Part shown: positions 48,068 to 55,746 of the stretch, one piece after another
Layout: the number at the start of each line of letters is the position of its first letter
Position numbering within the stretch: the stretch's first letter is position 1
DNA from: Ectopseudomonas chengduensis
Lineage (GTDB): Bacteria; Pseudomonadota; Gammaproteobacteria; Pseudomonadales; Pseudomonadaceae
Assembly (NCBI RefSeq): GCF_015712065.1
Contig: NZ_JACFYZ010000009.1
Span: 1 to 64,000 of the forward strand
Reading direction: 5' to 3'
DNA length: 64,000 nt
Made by a program: the position numbers and the translations under genes
The notes under the pieces: generated by a model
What the model saw: only the letters and a program-made list of their open reading frames with translations
Database searches by the model: none
Told to the model about the DNA's origin: nothing

Positions 48068-49054
48068 TCACAGCCAACGCCAACGTCGAAAAAGCAGCAG
48101 TTGACCCAGCGCCAGAAGGACCATAAGGCCGCAGGCGATGAAGAAACCAATCGGACTTTCAGAACCCGGAATCCCGCCGACATTGATGCCCAGCAGCCCC
48201 GTGAGAAAGGTCAGCGGCAGGAACATCCCGGTGATCACGGTGAAGCGATACATGATGCGATTCATGCGCTCACCGAGACGCCGGCTTTCCGCCTCCAGTA
48301 CCAGGCCGACGCGCTCGCGAATCAGCTCCAGCTCTTCCAGATAGCGGGTCAGGCGATTGTTAAGCTCGTTCCAGTAGTCACCGTCGTCCTCGACGAACCA
48401 GGGCTGTCGATTACGCACCAGCTGCGCGTAGAGATCGCGCTGCGGCGCGAGAAACCGACGCAAGCTGGCCGCACGCCGACGCACCTGCAACACCAGGCCG
48501 TGATCGGGACGATACCGCTCATCACCATCGAGGCCATCCTCCTCGACGTCGAGCTGCTCGCTCAACTCGGCGATCAGATCATCGACGCGACTGGTGAGGT
48601 GACGGGCGAGCTCCAGGAGTAGCTCTGACGACGTCTTCGGCCCCTTGCCCGCCAACAGATCGGCAATCAGTGCATCGGTCGCGAGCAATGGACGCTGACG
48701 CAGGGAGATAACCCGCCGGGCATCGGCGAAGATACGTACCGAAACCATGTCTTCCGGTTCTGCGCCGGGATTACGGTTGACCCCACGCAAGAACAACAGC
48801 AGCTCATCGTCGGGCAGGGGTAACAGACGCGGGCGGGTATTTTCCTCGAGCAGCAGGTTGCAGCTGAATTCATCCAGCCCGCTGTGCTCACGTAACCAGC
48901 GCTGTGACTGCTCCTGGCCGCGATCCCAGTGCAGCCACAGGCTTTCCTGCTCGCCTAGCTGCAGGCCATCCAGTTCATGGCGAGTAATGCTGCGTGCACC
49001 GCCCTGGCCATCGAGCACGAAGGCATGCAGCAACGCCGAATCCTGATCCTGCAT
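48068..49054 (-). CDS. cmaX: CorA/ZntB-family metal transporter (CmaX)
   Basis: 328 residues. A long soluble N-terminal part (helical, cytoplasmic funnel) is followed by two C-terminal membrane helices with the motif GINVGGIPGSESPIGFF where Mg transporters have GMN; the variant GIN-type loop is the one found in ZntB-like members (zinc efflux or import). Homopentamer expected. In P. aeruginosa the homologous gene is cmaX, adjacent to crfX-cmpX. The gene runs from just after rraA to near crfX and may be coupled to either. Confidence 0.85.
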   Translation of the reverse strand: MQDQDSALLHAFVLDGQGGARSITRHELDGLQLGEQESLWLHWDRGQEQSQRWLREHSGLDEFSCNLLLEENTRPRLLPLPDDELLLFLRGVNRNPGAEPEDMVSVRIFADARRVISLRQRPLLATDALIADLLAGKGPKTSSELLLELARHLTSRVDDLIAELSEQLDVEEDGLDGDERYRPDHGLVLQVRRRAASLRRFLAPQRDLYAQLVRNRQPWFVEDDGDYWNELNNRLTRYLEELELIRERVGLVLEAESRRLGERMNRIMYRFTVITGMFLPLTFLTGLLGINVGGIPGSESPIGFFIACGLMVLLALGQLLLFRRWRWL

Positions 49055-49058
49055 CGGC

Positions 49059-49547
49059 TTATTCCGGCATGCTCAGGGCTTGCGGGGAAACGATGATGCC
49101 GTTGTTGTCGGCGTACAGATAATCGCCCGGCTTGAAGGTCACGCCGCCAAAGCTGACGGGCACATTCAGATCGCCGATGCCGCGCTTGTCAGTCTTCATC
49201 GGATGACTGGCCAGCGCCTGCACGCCCAGATCGGTCTGCGCGATGACATCCACATCACGGATGCAGCCATATACGACGATGCCTTCCCAGCCGTTCTTGG
49301 CGGCCTTCTCGGCCAGCATGTCACCGAGCAGCGCACGTCGTAGGGAGCCGCCGCCATCCACGACCAGGACCTTGCCCTGACCAGGCAGATCGACCTGCTC
49401 CTTCACCAGCGAGTTGTCCTCATGGCACTTGATGGTGACGATCTGACCGCCGAAAGAATCGCGGCCGCCGTAGTTGGCGAACATGGGCTCGACGACCTGA
49501 ACCAGTTCCGGATAGGCATCGCACAGATCAGGGGTGATGTAGTGCAT
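49059..49547 (-). CDS. rraA: Ribonuclease E activity regulator RraA
   Basis: 162 residues from ATG 49547 with AAAGGAG upstream; the longer frame is not used. MHYITPDLCDAYPELVQVVEPMFANYGGRDSFGGQIVTIKCHEDNSLV and GGGSLRRALLGDMLAEKAAKNGWEGIVVYG are the family signatures. RraA binds RNase E and lowers its activity; some members are aldolases (HMG/CHA) instead. Length and sequence fit the RNase E regulator. Five bases downstream lies the CorA-like gene. Confidence 0.9.
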   Translation of the reverse strand: MHYITPDLCDAYPELVQVVEPMFANYGGRDSFGGQIVTIKCHEDNSLVKEQVDLPGQGKVLVVDGGGSLRRALLGDMLAEKAAKNGWEGIVVYGCIRDVDVIAQTDLGVQALASHPMKTDKRGIGDLNVPVSFGGVTFKPGDYLYADNNGIIVSPQALSMPE

Positions 49548-49760
49548 GACAGAACTCCTTTCGACAATGGATGAGAAGGCAGCCACCTTCATGGACCTGC
49601 TTGAAGCGGGACAATTCAGCATCGCGCTATCGCTGCGAACTCGCCCGACATGAACGACAAACAAGCAGTTGAACCTGAAATGACCGCCCACACATGATGC
49701 GTCACATCTTACCGCTAAGCCCGTGCCGAAGAAACGGCCGGGACGATCTCAAGCAGCAGC

Positions 49761-50750
49761 TCAAGAACCTATAGCAGACGCCTGCTCGGCAAAACCGGCG
49801 GGCAGTTGCAGATGCTGCAACCAGTATTCGGTCAAGGGCCACACCTCGCGCTGCGCATCCTTGCTCACCAGCATTTCGATATGCCCGAAGTCACTGGAGA
49901 AGCCGTTCTCCTTGCCCAGCAGCAAGAACTGCGACGGCGCCGCACTGCACTGTTCCAGCAGCTTGCGACAGGCCCAGGCTGGATCCTGCTGATCGGCTGC
50001 AGCTCCTACCGCCAGAATCGGCACGCGCACCTGAGTCAGGCCCGCCCACCAATCCTGATCAGCATCACCGAAACGCCCGAACATCCTGAGCCAGCGTAGG
50101 GTTTCCAGTGCCAGGCCGGTCGGCTCGTCTTCGGGGCCGCGCTTCAGCCGCCGCCCGGACAGGTAGGGAAAGGCACGCAACAGCAGGCGACCGCCCCACT
50201 CCACAGGCGGCAGCTTGAGCGGCCAGTAGATACGGCTGACCTGGCTGCCGAACATTGCCGCAGAACGCGCACGCGACTCGTCGAGATAACCGCCCCCCAG
50301 CGCCGCCGCCAGAATCACGCCACCGAGGGAGTGGCCGACCCAGTGCGCGGCTTGCCCGGTCTGCTCGATGATGAAATCAGCAATGGCTGGCAGGTCATAG
50401 CGCACGTACTGCGCCACGTGGTTGTCTCGATAGTTTTCGTTGCGCGGCGACAGGCCGTGGCCACGCATTTCGGCGATCCACACATCGAATCCCGCGCGCG
50501 CCAGGTAAGGCCCCAGGCCAATGCCCTTGGGCGAATACCAGAAGCGCCGATTGGAAAAGCTGCCGTGCAGCAATACCACGGGCACGCCGCGCTCGCCTTC
50601 TGCCCCTGCGCGACCGAGCCGGGTCAAGGCCAGCTCGACGCTGGAATCCGGGCTGTTGTTGGGCTTGAGAAGATAGACGTCTTCACTGAGATCGCCACGC
50701 AGTTCGGCACTCATCAGGGAAACGGGGAAAAGCTCACTACTGCTTTGCAT
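49761..50750 (-). CDS. Alpha/beta hydrolase, lipase/esterase type
   Basis: 329 residues. VVLLHGSFSNRRFW is the oxyanion-hole region, WVGHSLGGVIL contains the nucleophile Ser (GHSLGG), and a C-terminal His lies in SSDFGHIEMLVS; the acid residue should be near SAAPSQFLLLGKENG. There is no signal peptide, so it acts in the cytoplasm. Its neighbours are ppsA and rraA, which tells little. Substrate unknown; polyhydroxyalkanoate-like or acyl ester hydrolysis are possible. The start at 50750 is the first ATG; ribosome sites are weak at all candidates. Confidence 0.8.
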   Translation of the reverse strand: MQSSSELFPVSLMSAELRGDLSEDVYLLKPNNSPDSSVELALTRLGRAGAEGERGVPVVLLHGSFSNRRFWYSPKGIGLGPYLARAGFDVWIAEMRGHGLSPRNENYRDNHVAQYVRYDLPAIADFIIEQTGQAAHWVGHSLGGVILAAALGGGYLDESRARSAAMFGSQVSRIYWPLKLPPVEWGGRLLLRAFPYLSGRRLKRGPEDEPTGLALETLRWLRMFGRFGDADQDWWAGLTQVRVPILAVGAAADQQDPAWACRKLLEQCSAAPSQFLLLGKENGFSSDFGHIEMLVSKDAQREVWPLTEYWLQHLQLPAGFAEQASAIGS

Positions 50751-50876
50751 GGATCAGATGACCGCACTGGCGAGACGCCATAAATGAACAACGACACGCA
50801 TAAAAAACCGCCGAGAGCGACATTGCATATCGCTGGCGACGGCTTGGGATGACTGGCAAAACGCGATGACCACCAA

Positions 50877-50901
50877 AAAGGGCGGGATCAACCCGCCCTT
50901 T
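50877..50901 (-). terminator. Terminator after ppsA
   Basis: AAAGGGCGGG and CCCGCCCTTT with a short loop; on the minus strand the arm is followed by TTTTTGG. Confidence 0.85.
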
Positions 50902-50919
50902 CTGGATCGATCACAGACC

Positions 50920-53292
50920 TCAGGCTGGCTGAGCCTCAGCCAGGAAGAACCAGGTGTCGAGTACCGAGTCCGGGTTCAGCGACACGCTCTCGATGCCCTG
51001 CTCCATCAGCCACTTGGCCAGATCCGGATGGTCCGAGGGGCCCTGACCACAGATGCCGATGTACTTGCCAGCCTTGTTGCAGGCGGCGATGGCATTGGCC
51101 AGCAGCTTCTTCACTGCCGGGTTACGCTCATCGAACAGGTGGGCGACGATGCCGGAGTCACGGTCCAGGCCCAGAGTCAGCTGGGTCAGGTCGTTGGAGC
51201 CGATGGAGAAGCCGTCGAAGAACTCGAGGAACTCCTCGGCCAGAATGGCGTTGGACGGCAGCTCGCACATCATGATGACTTTCAGGCCGTCCTGACCACG
51301 GGCCAGGCCATTGCTGGCCAGCAGCTCGACCACTTGCGAGGCCTCACCCAGGGTACGCACGAACGGCACCATGATCTCGACGTTGGTCAGCCCCATCTCG
51401 TTGCGCACTTTCTTCAACGCGCGGCATTCCAGCTCGAAGCAGTCACGGAAGGATTCGCTGATGTAGCGCGAAGCACCACGGAAGCCCAGCATCGGGTTCT
51501 CTTCTTCCGGCTCGTACAGCTTGCCGCCGATCAGGTTGGCGTATTCGTTGGACTTGAAGTCCGACAGGCGCACGATGACCTTCTTCGGCCAGAAGGCAGC
51601 GGCCAGGGTGCTGATACCCTCGACCAGCTTCTCGACGTAGAAATCGACCGGATCACCGTAACCGGCGATGCGTTTCTCGACGCTGTCCTTGATCTCCGGC
51701 GGCAGGCTGGAGAAGTTCAGCAGCGCCTTCGGGTGCACGCCGATCATGCGGTTGATGATGAACTCCAGGCGAGCCAGGCCAACGCCTTCGTTCGGCAGTT
51801 GAGCGAAGTCGAAAGCGCGATCCGGGTTGCCGACGTTCATCATGATCTTGAACGGCAGATCCGGCATGGCATCGACCGAGTTCTTGCGAATATCGAAGCC
51901 CAGTTCGCCTTCGAAGATGAAACCGGTATCGCCTTCGGCGCAGGATACGGTCACGCCCTGGCCGTCTTTCAGCACACTGGTGGCGTTGCCGCAACCGACC
52001 ACGGCCGGAATGCCCAGCTCACGGGCGATGATCGCTGCGTGGCAGGTACGGCCGCCGCGGTTGGTGACGATGGCGCTGGCGCGCTTCATCACCGGCTCCC
52101 AGTCCGGGTCGGTCATGTCGGAGACCAGCACGTCGCCTGGCTGCACCTTGTCCATCTCGGATACATCGTGGATCACGCGTACCTTGCCGGCGCCGATGCG
52201 CTGGCCGATGGCACGGCCTTCGACCAGCACGGTGCCCTTCTCTTTCAGCAGGTAGCGCTCCATCACGGTGGCGCTGGCGCGGCTTTTGACGGTTTCCGGA
52301 CGGGCCTGCACGATGTACAGCTTGCCGTCATCACCGTCCTTGGCCCACTCGATATCCATCGGGCGGCCGTAATGTTTCTCGATGATCAGCGCCTGCTTGG
52401 CCAGCTCGCTGACCTCGGCGTCGGTGATGCAGAAGCGCGCACGCTCGGCACGGTCGACTTCTACGGTCTTCACCGAGCGACCAGCCTTGGCTTCGTCGCC
52501 GTAGATCATCTTGATCGCCTTGCTACCCAGGTTGCGACGCAGGATCGCCGGGCGGCCCGCTTCCAGGGTTGGCTTGTGCACGTAGAATTCGTCGGGGTTC
52601 ACTGCGCCCTGCACAACGGTCTCACCGAGGCCATAGGCGCCGGTGATGAACACTACGTCACGGAAGCCGGACTCGGTGTCCAGGGTGAACATCACACCGG
52701 CCGTGCCGGTTTCCGAACGCACCATGCGCTGCACACCGGCAGACAAAGCGACCAGCTTGTGGTCGAAGCCCTGGTGCACGCGGTAAGCGATGGCACGGTC
52801 ATTGAACAGGGAAGCGAAGACTTCCTTGGCGGCGCGAATCACGTTGTCCACGCCGCGGATATTGAGGAAGGTTTCCTGCTGACCGGCAAAAGAGGCGTCC
52901 GGCAGGTCTTCGGCGGTGGCGGAGGAACGCACGGCCACGGCCATGTTGTCGTTGCCGGCGCTCATGGTGGCGAAGGCTTCGCGGATCTGCTTGTCCAGCT
53001 CGGCCGGGAACTCGGCGTCCATCACCCACTGGCGAATCTGCGCGCCGGTCTTGGCCAGGGCATTGACGTCATCGACATCGAGTGCGTCAAGCGCTGCGTG
53101 GATCTGCGCATTCAGGCCGCTTTGCTCGAGAAAATCGCGGTAGGCCTGAGCCGTAGTGGCGAAACCGCCGGGAACCGAGACACCGGCGCCGGCCAGGTTA
53201 CTGATCATCTCGCCGAGGGATGCGTTCTTGCCCCCCACATGCTCAACATCGTGATTGCCGAGCTTATCGAGGGAAACTACGTACTCTACCAA
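50920..53292 (-). CDS. ppsA: Phosphoenolpyruvate synthase
   Basis: 790 residues. The start is set at TTG 53292: GGAGAGATCACC precedes it, and the N-terminus then reads VEYVVSLDKLGNHDVEHVGGKNASLGEM, the family start; the ATG upstream would add 16 unrelated residues. His418 in GGRTCHAAIIARE is phosphorylated in catalysis and CGQGPSDHPDLA near the end carries the acid/base Cys. It makes PEP from pyruvate and ATP in gluconeogenesis. Its divergent neighbour encodes the regulatory kinase/phosphorylase. Good terminator downstream. Confidence 0.94.
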   Translation of the reverse strand: MVEYVVSLDKLGNHDVEHVGGKNASLGEMISNLAGAGVSVPGGFATTAQAYRDFLEQSGLNAQIHAALDALDVDDVNALAKTGAQIRQWVMDAEFPAELDKQIREAFATMSAGNDNMAVAVRSSATAEDLPDASFAGQQETFLNIRGVDNVIRAAKEVFASLFNDRAIAYRVHQGFDHKLVALSAGVQRMVRSETGTAGVMFTLDTESGFRDVVFITGAYGLGETVVQGAVNPDEFYVHKPTLEAGRPAILRRNLGSKAIKMIYGDEAKAGRSVKTVEVDRAERARFCITDAEVSELAKQALIIEKHYGRPMDIEWAKDGDDGKLYIVQARPETVKSRASATVMERYLLKEKGTVLVEGRAIGQRIGAGKVRVIHDVSEMDKVQPGDVLVSDMTDPDWEPVMKRASAIVTNRGGRTCHAAIIARELGIPAVVGCGNATSVLKDGQGVTVSCAEGDTGFIFEGELGFDIRKNSVDAMPDLPFKIMMNVGNPDRAFDFAQLPNEGVGLARLEFIINRMIGVHPKALLNFSSLPPEIKDSVEKRIAGYGDPVDFYVEKLVEGISTLAAAFWPKKVIVRLSDFKSNEYANLIGGKLYEPEEENPMLGFRGASRYISESFRDCFELECRALKKVRNEMGLTNVEIMVPFVRTLGEASQVVELLASNGLARGQDGLKVIMMCELPSNAILAEEFLEFFDGFSIGSNDLTQLTLGLDRDSGIVAHLFDERNPAVKKLLANAIAACNKAGKYIGICGQGPSDHPDLAKWLMEQGIESVSLNPDSVLDTWFFLAEAQPA

Positions 53293-53472
53293 GGTGATCT
53301 CTCCACTAACTGTATTGGAAAAGCTCAGTGGGCTGCGCAATGTCGAACGACCGAGGTCGCGCGATTGTGGCCTTGCCCTTGTATAAGTAACAATGCCGAA
53401 CCCGGTGGGCCCGGCGTAAAACGCGGCCTATCATAGCCAAGAATCGAACTCAGCTTAAGGCCTTTGGCGCAA

Positions 53473-54291
53473 ATGAAACGAACCGCTTTCTTCATCTCCG
53501 ACGGCACCGGCATCACGGCCGAAACCTTGGGCCAGAGCCTGCTCGCACAGTTCGAGAACATTCAGTTCACCAAACTGACGCGCCCTTATATCGACAGCAT
53601 CGAAAAAGCGCGCGCCATGGTACAACAAATCGATGCCGCCGCTGAAAGGGACGGCGCCCGCCCGATCATCTTCGACACCATCGTCAACCGCGATATTCGT
53701 GCGATCCTCGATACCGCCAATGGTTTCATGATCGATATTTTCTCGACCTTCCTTTCCCCCCTGGAGCAGGAGCTGAGCTCGCACTCCTCCTACTCGGTCG
53801 GCAAGTCACACTCCATCGGCCAGCACTCCAACTACATGGAGCGCATCGAGGCGGTGAACTTCGCCCTCGACAACGATGATGGCGCGCGCACCCACTATTA
53901 CGACAAGGCTGATCTGATCCTGGTCGGCGTGTCGCGCTGCGGCAAGACGCCTACCTGTCTGTACATGGCCATGCAATACGGCATCCGCGCCGCCAACTAC
54001 CCGCTGACCGAAGACGACATGGAGCGCCTGCAGCTCCCAGACTCACTGAAAAAGTACCGCGACAAGCTGTTCGGCCTGACCATCGACCCGGATCGCCTCA
54101 CCGCCATCCGCCACGAGCGCAAGCCCAACAGTCGCTACGCCAGCTTCGCCCAGTGCGAGTTCGAAGTGCGCGAGGTGGAAGGCCTGTTTCGCCGCGAAAA
54201 CATTGCCTTCATCAACTCCACGCATTTCTCGGTCGAGGAAATTTCGGCCAAGATTCTGGTGGAAAAAGGTGTTGAAAGACGCCTTAAATAA
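53473..54291 (+). CDS. ppsR: PEP synthase regulatory protein (PSRP, DUF299)
   Basis: 272 residues from ATG 53473 (a TTG nine bases earlier is possible). KRTAFFISDGTGITAETLGQSLLAQF is the family start and GVSRCGKTPTCLYMA (from residue 152) is a P-loop. The enzyme is a bifunctional ADP-dependent kinase and Pi-dependent phosphorylase that switches PEP synthase off and on. It is divergently transcribed from ppsA across 180 bp, the usual arrangement. Confidence 0.92.
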   Translation: MKRTAFFISDGTGITAETLGQSLLAQFENIQFTKLTRPYIDSIEKARAMVQQIDAAAERDGARPIIFDTIVNRDIRAILDTANGFMIDIFSTFLSPLEQELSSHSSYSVGKSHSIGQHSNYMERIEAVNFALDNDDGARTHYYDKADLILVGVSRCGKTPTCLYMAMQYGIRAANYPLTEDDMERLQLPDSLKKYRDKLFGLTIDPDRLTAIRHERKPNSRYASFAQCEFEVREVEGLFRRENIAFINSTHFSVEEISAKILVEKGVERRLK

Positions 54292-54317
54292 TCGCTGCAA
54301 GCACATGTTTATAAAGG

Positions 54318-54346
54318 GAAAAGGCTAGAAACTTCGAGCCTTTTCT
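54318..54346 (+). terminator. Terminator after ppsR
   Basis: GAAAAGGCT and AGCCTTTTC flank a ten-base loop with T-rich end. Confidence 0.8.
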
Positions 54347-54356
54347 CATTCAGGGC

Positions 54357-55544
54357 CTAAAAGCCTTCAGCGGGTACGCGCACCCAGCCTTCCATCAGGA
54401 TGCGCGCACTGCGGCTCATCACCGCCTTGGTCACCGTCCACTGACCATCGACCCGCTTGGCCTGCGCGCCGACACGCAAGGTGCCGGACGGATGGCCGAA
54501 ACGTACCGCCTCGCGCTCGCCGCCACCAGCCGCCAGGTTGACCAGCGTGCCCGGAATCGCTGCCGCCGTACCGATGGCCACCGCGCAGGTGCCCATCATC
54601 GCGTGGTGCAGCTTGCCCATGGACAGCGCCCGCACCAGCAAATCGACCTCGCCGGCCTTGACCTCCTTGCCGCTGGAGGTGCGGTAGTCCTTGGGCGGAC
54701 TGACGAAGGCGATCTTCGGGGTGTGCTGACGTGTCGCAGCCTCCTCGGCCGTCTTGATCAGCCCCATGCGCAGCGCACCGGCAACGCGGATCTGCTCGAA
54801 GCGCGCCAGTTGCGCCGGATCGCCGTTGATAGCCTCGCGCAGCTCGGTGCCTTGGTAGCCGATGTCCTCGGCATTGACGAAGATCGTCGGGATACCAGCG
54901 GTGATCATGGTCGCCTTGAAGGTACCGACACCGGGCACCTCGAGGTCATCGACCAGATTGCCGGTAGGAAACATTGAGCCACCCTCTTCGCCATCGTCGG
55001 ACGGGTCGAGGAACTCCAGCACGATCTCCGCTGCCGGGAAGGTCACGCCGTCCAGCTCGAAGTCGCCGGTTTCCTGCACTTGGCCATTGCTGACCGGCAC
55101 ATGTGCGATGATGGTTTTCTGGATATTGGCCTGCCAGATGCGCACCACGCAGGTGCCGTTCTCGGGAATCCTCACGGGATCGACCAGGCCGGCATGGATG
55201 GCGAAGGCACCGGCCGCCGTGGACAGGTTGCCGCAGTTGCCGCTCCAGTCGACGAAAGCCTTGTCGATGGACACCTGGCCGTAGAGGTAATCGACGTCGT
55301 GCTCGGGCTGGCTGCTTTTCGACAGAATCACGCATTTGGAGGTGCTCGACGTGGCGCCGCCCATGCCGTCGATCTGCGCCGAGTACGGATCGGGGCTGCC
55401 GATCACGCGCATGAACAGCCTGTCGCGCGCCTCGCCCGGCACCTGGCAACGCTCAGGCAGATCCTGCAGGCGGAAGAACACGCCCTTGCTGGTGCCGCCA
55501 CGCATGTAGGTGGCGGGGATTTTCACTTGCGGCAGATAAGCCAT
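54357..55544 (-). CDS. prpF: AcnD-accessory protein, 2-methylaconitate isomerase PrpF
   Basis: 395 residues from ATG 55544; the longer frame covers REP repeats and is rejected. PATYMRGGTSKGVFFRL is the PrpF signature, and the two-domain diaminopimelate-epimerase-like fold has catalytic Cys-like and Lys residues in GGATSSTSKCVIL and NCGNLSTAAGAFA. It isomerises trans- to cis-2-methylaconitate so that aconitase B/AcnB can act after AcnD. Last gene of the prp cluster. Confidence 0.92.
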   Translation of the reverse strand: MAYLPQVKIPATYMRGGTSKGVFFRLQDLPERCQVPGEARDRLFMRVIGSPDPYSAQIDGMGGATSSTSKCVILSKSSQPEHDVDYLYGQVSIDKAFVDWSGNCGNLSTAAGAFAIHAGLVDPVRIPENGTCVVRIWQANIQKTIIAHVPVSNGQVQETGDFELDGVTFPAAEIVLEFLDPSDDGEEGGSMFPTGNLVDDLEVPGVGTFKATMITAGIPTIFVNAEDIGYQGTELREAINGDPAQLARFEQIRVAGALRMGLIKTAEEAATRQHTPKIAFVSPPKDYRTSSGKEVKAGEVDLLVRALSMGKLHHAMMGTCAVAIGTAAAIPGTLVNLAAGGGEREAVRFGHPSGTLRVGAQAKRVDGQWTVTKAVMSRSARILMEGWVRVPAEGF

Positions 55545-55561
55545 GGCTGCAGTCCTGAAAA

Positions 55562-55620
55562 GTAGCCCGGATGCCATCCGGGAATGACGGTGCTCGCTTT
55601 TCGCCGGATTGCATCCGGGC
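55562..55620. repeat. REP element, GTAGCCCGGAT family
   Basis: GTAGCCCGGATGCCATCCGGG and CCGGATTGCATCCGGGC are paired palindromes, the same family as 32313-32373 and 59662-59719. Confidence 0.85.
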
Positions 55621-55639
55621 CTCGCGCTACCGGCTTTTC

Positions 55640-55708
55640 GTAGGAGCGAGCTCTGCTCGCGAATAGCCTCGCAACGAAGCTTGGTTCGCGAGCAGAGCTC
55701 GCTCCTAC
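55640..55708. repeat. REP element, GTAGGAGCG family
   Basis: GTAGGAGCGAGCTCTGCTCG on the left is the exact reverse complement of CGAGCAGAGCTCGCTCCTAC on the right. Each arm is a hairpin on its own. Shares the outer GTAGGAGCG with 10425-10500. Confidence 0.88.
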
Positions 55709-55746
55709 AGAAGTTGTACCGGCCCGCTCGCGGGCCAGTCGTTACA

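Noticed and set aside
50866..53436. 856-residue plus-strand frame opposite ppsA
   Set aside because: Antisense shadow; all conserved PEP synthase motifs are on the other strand.
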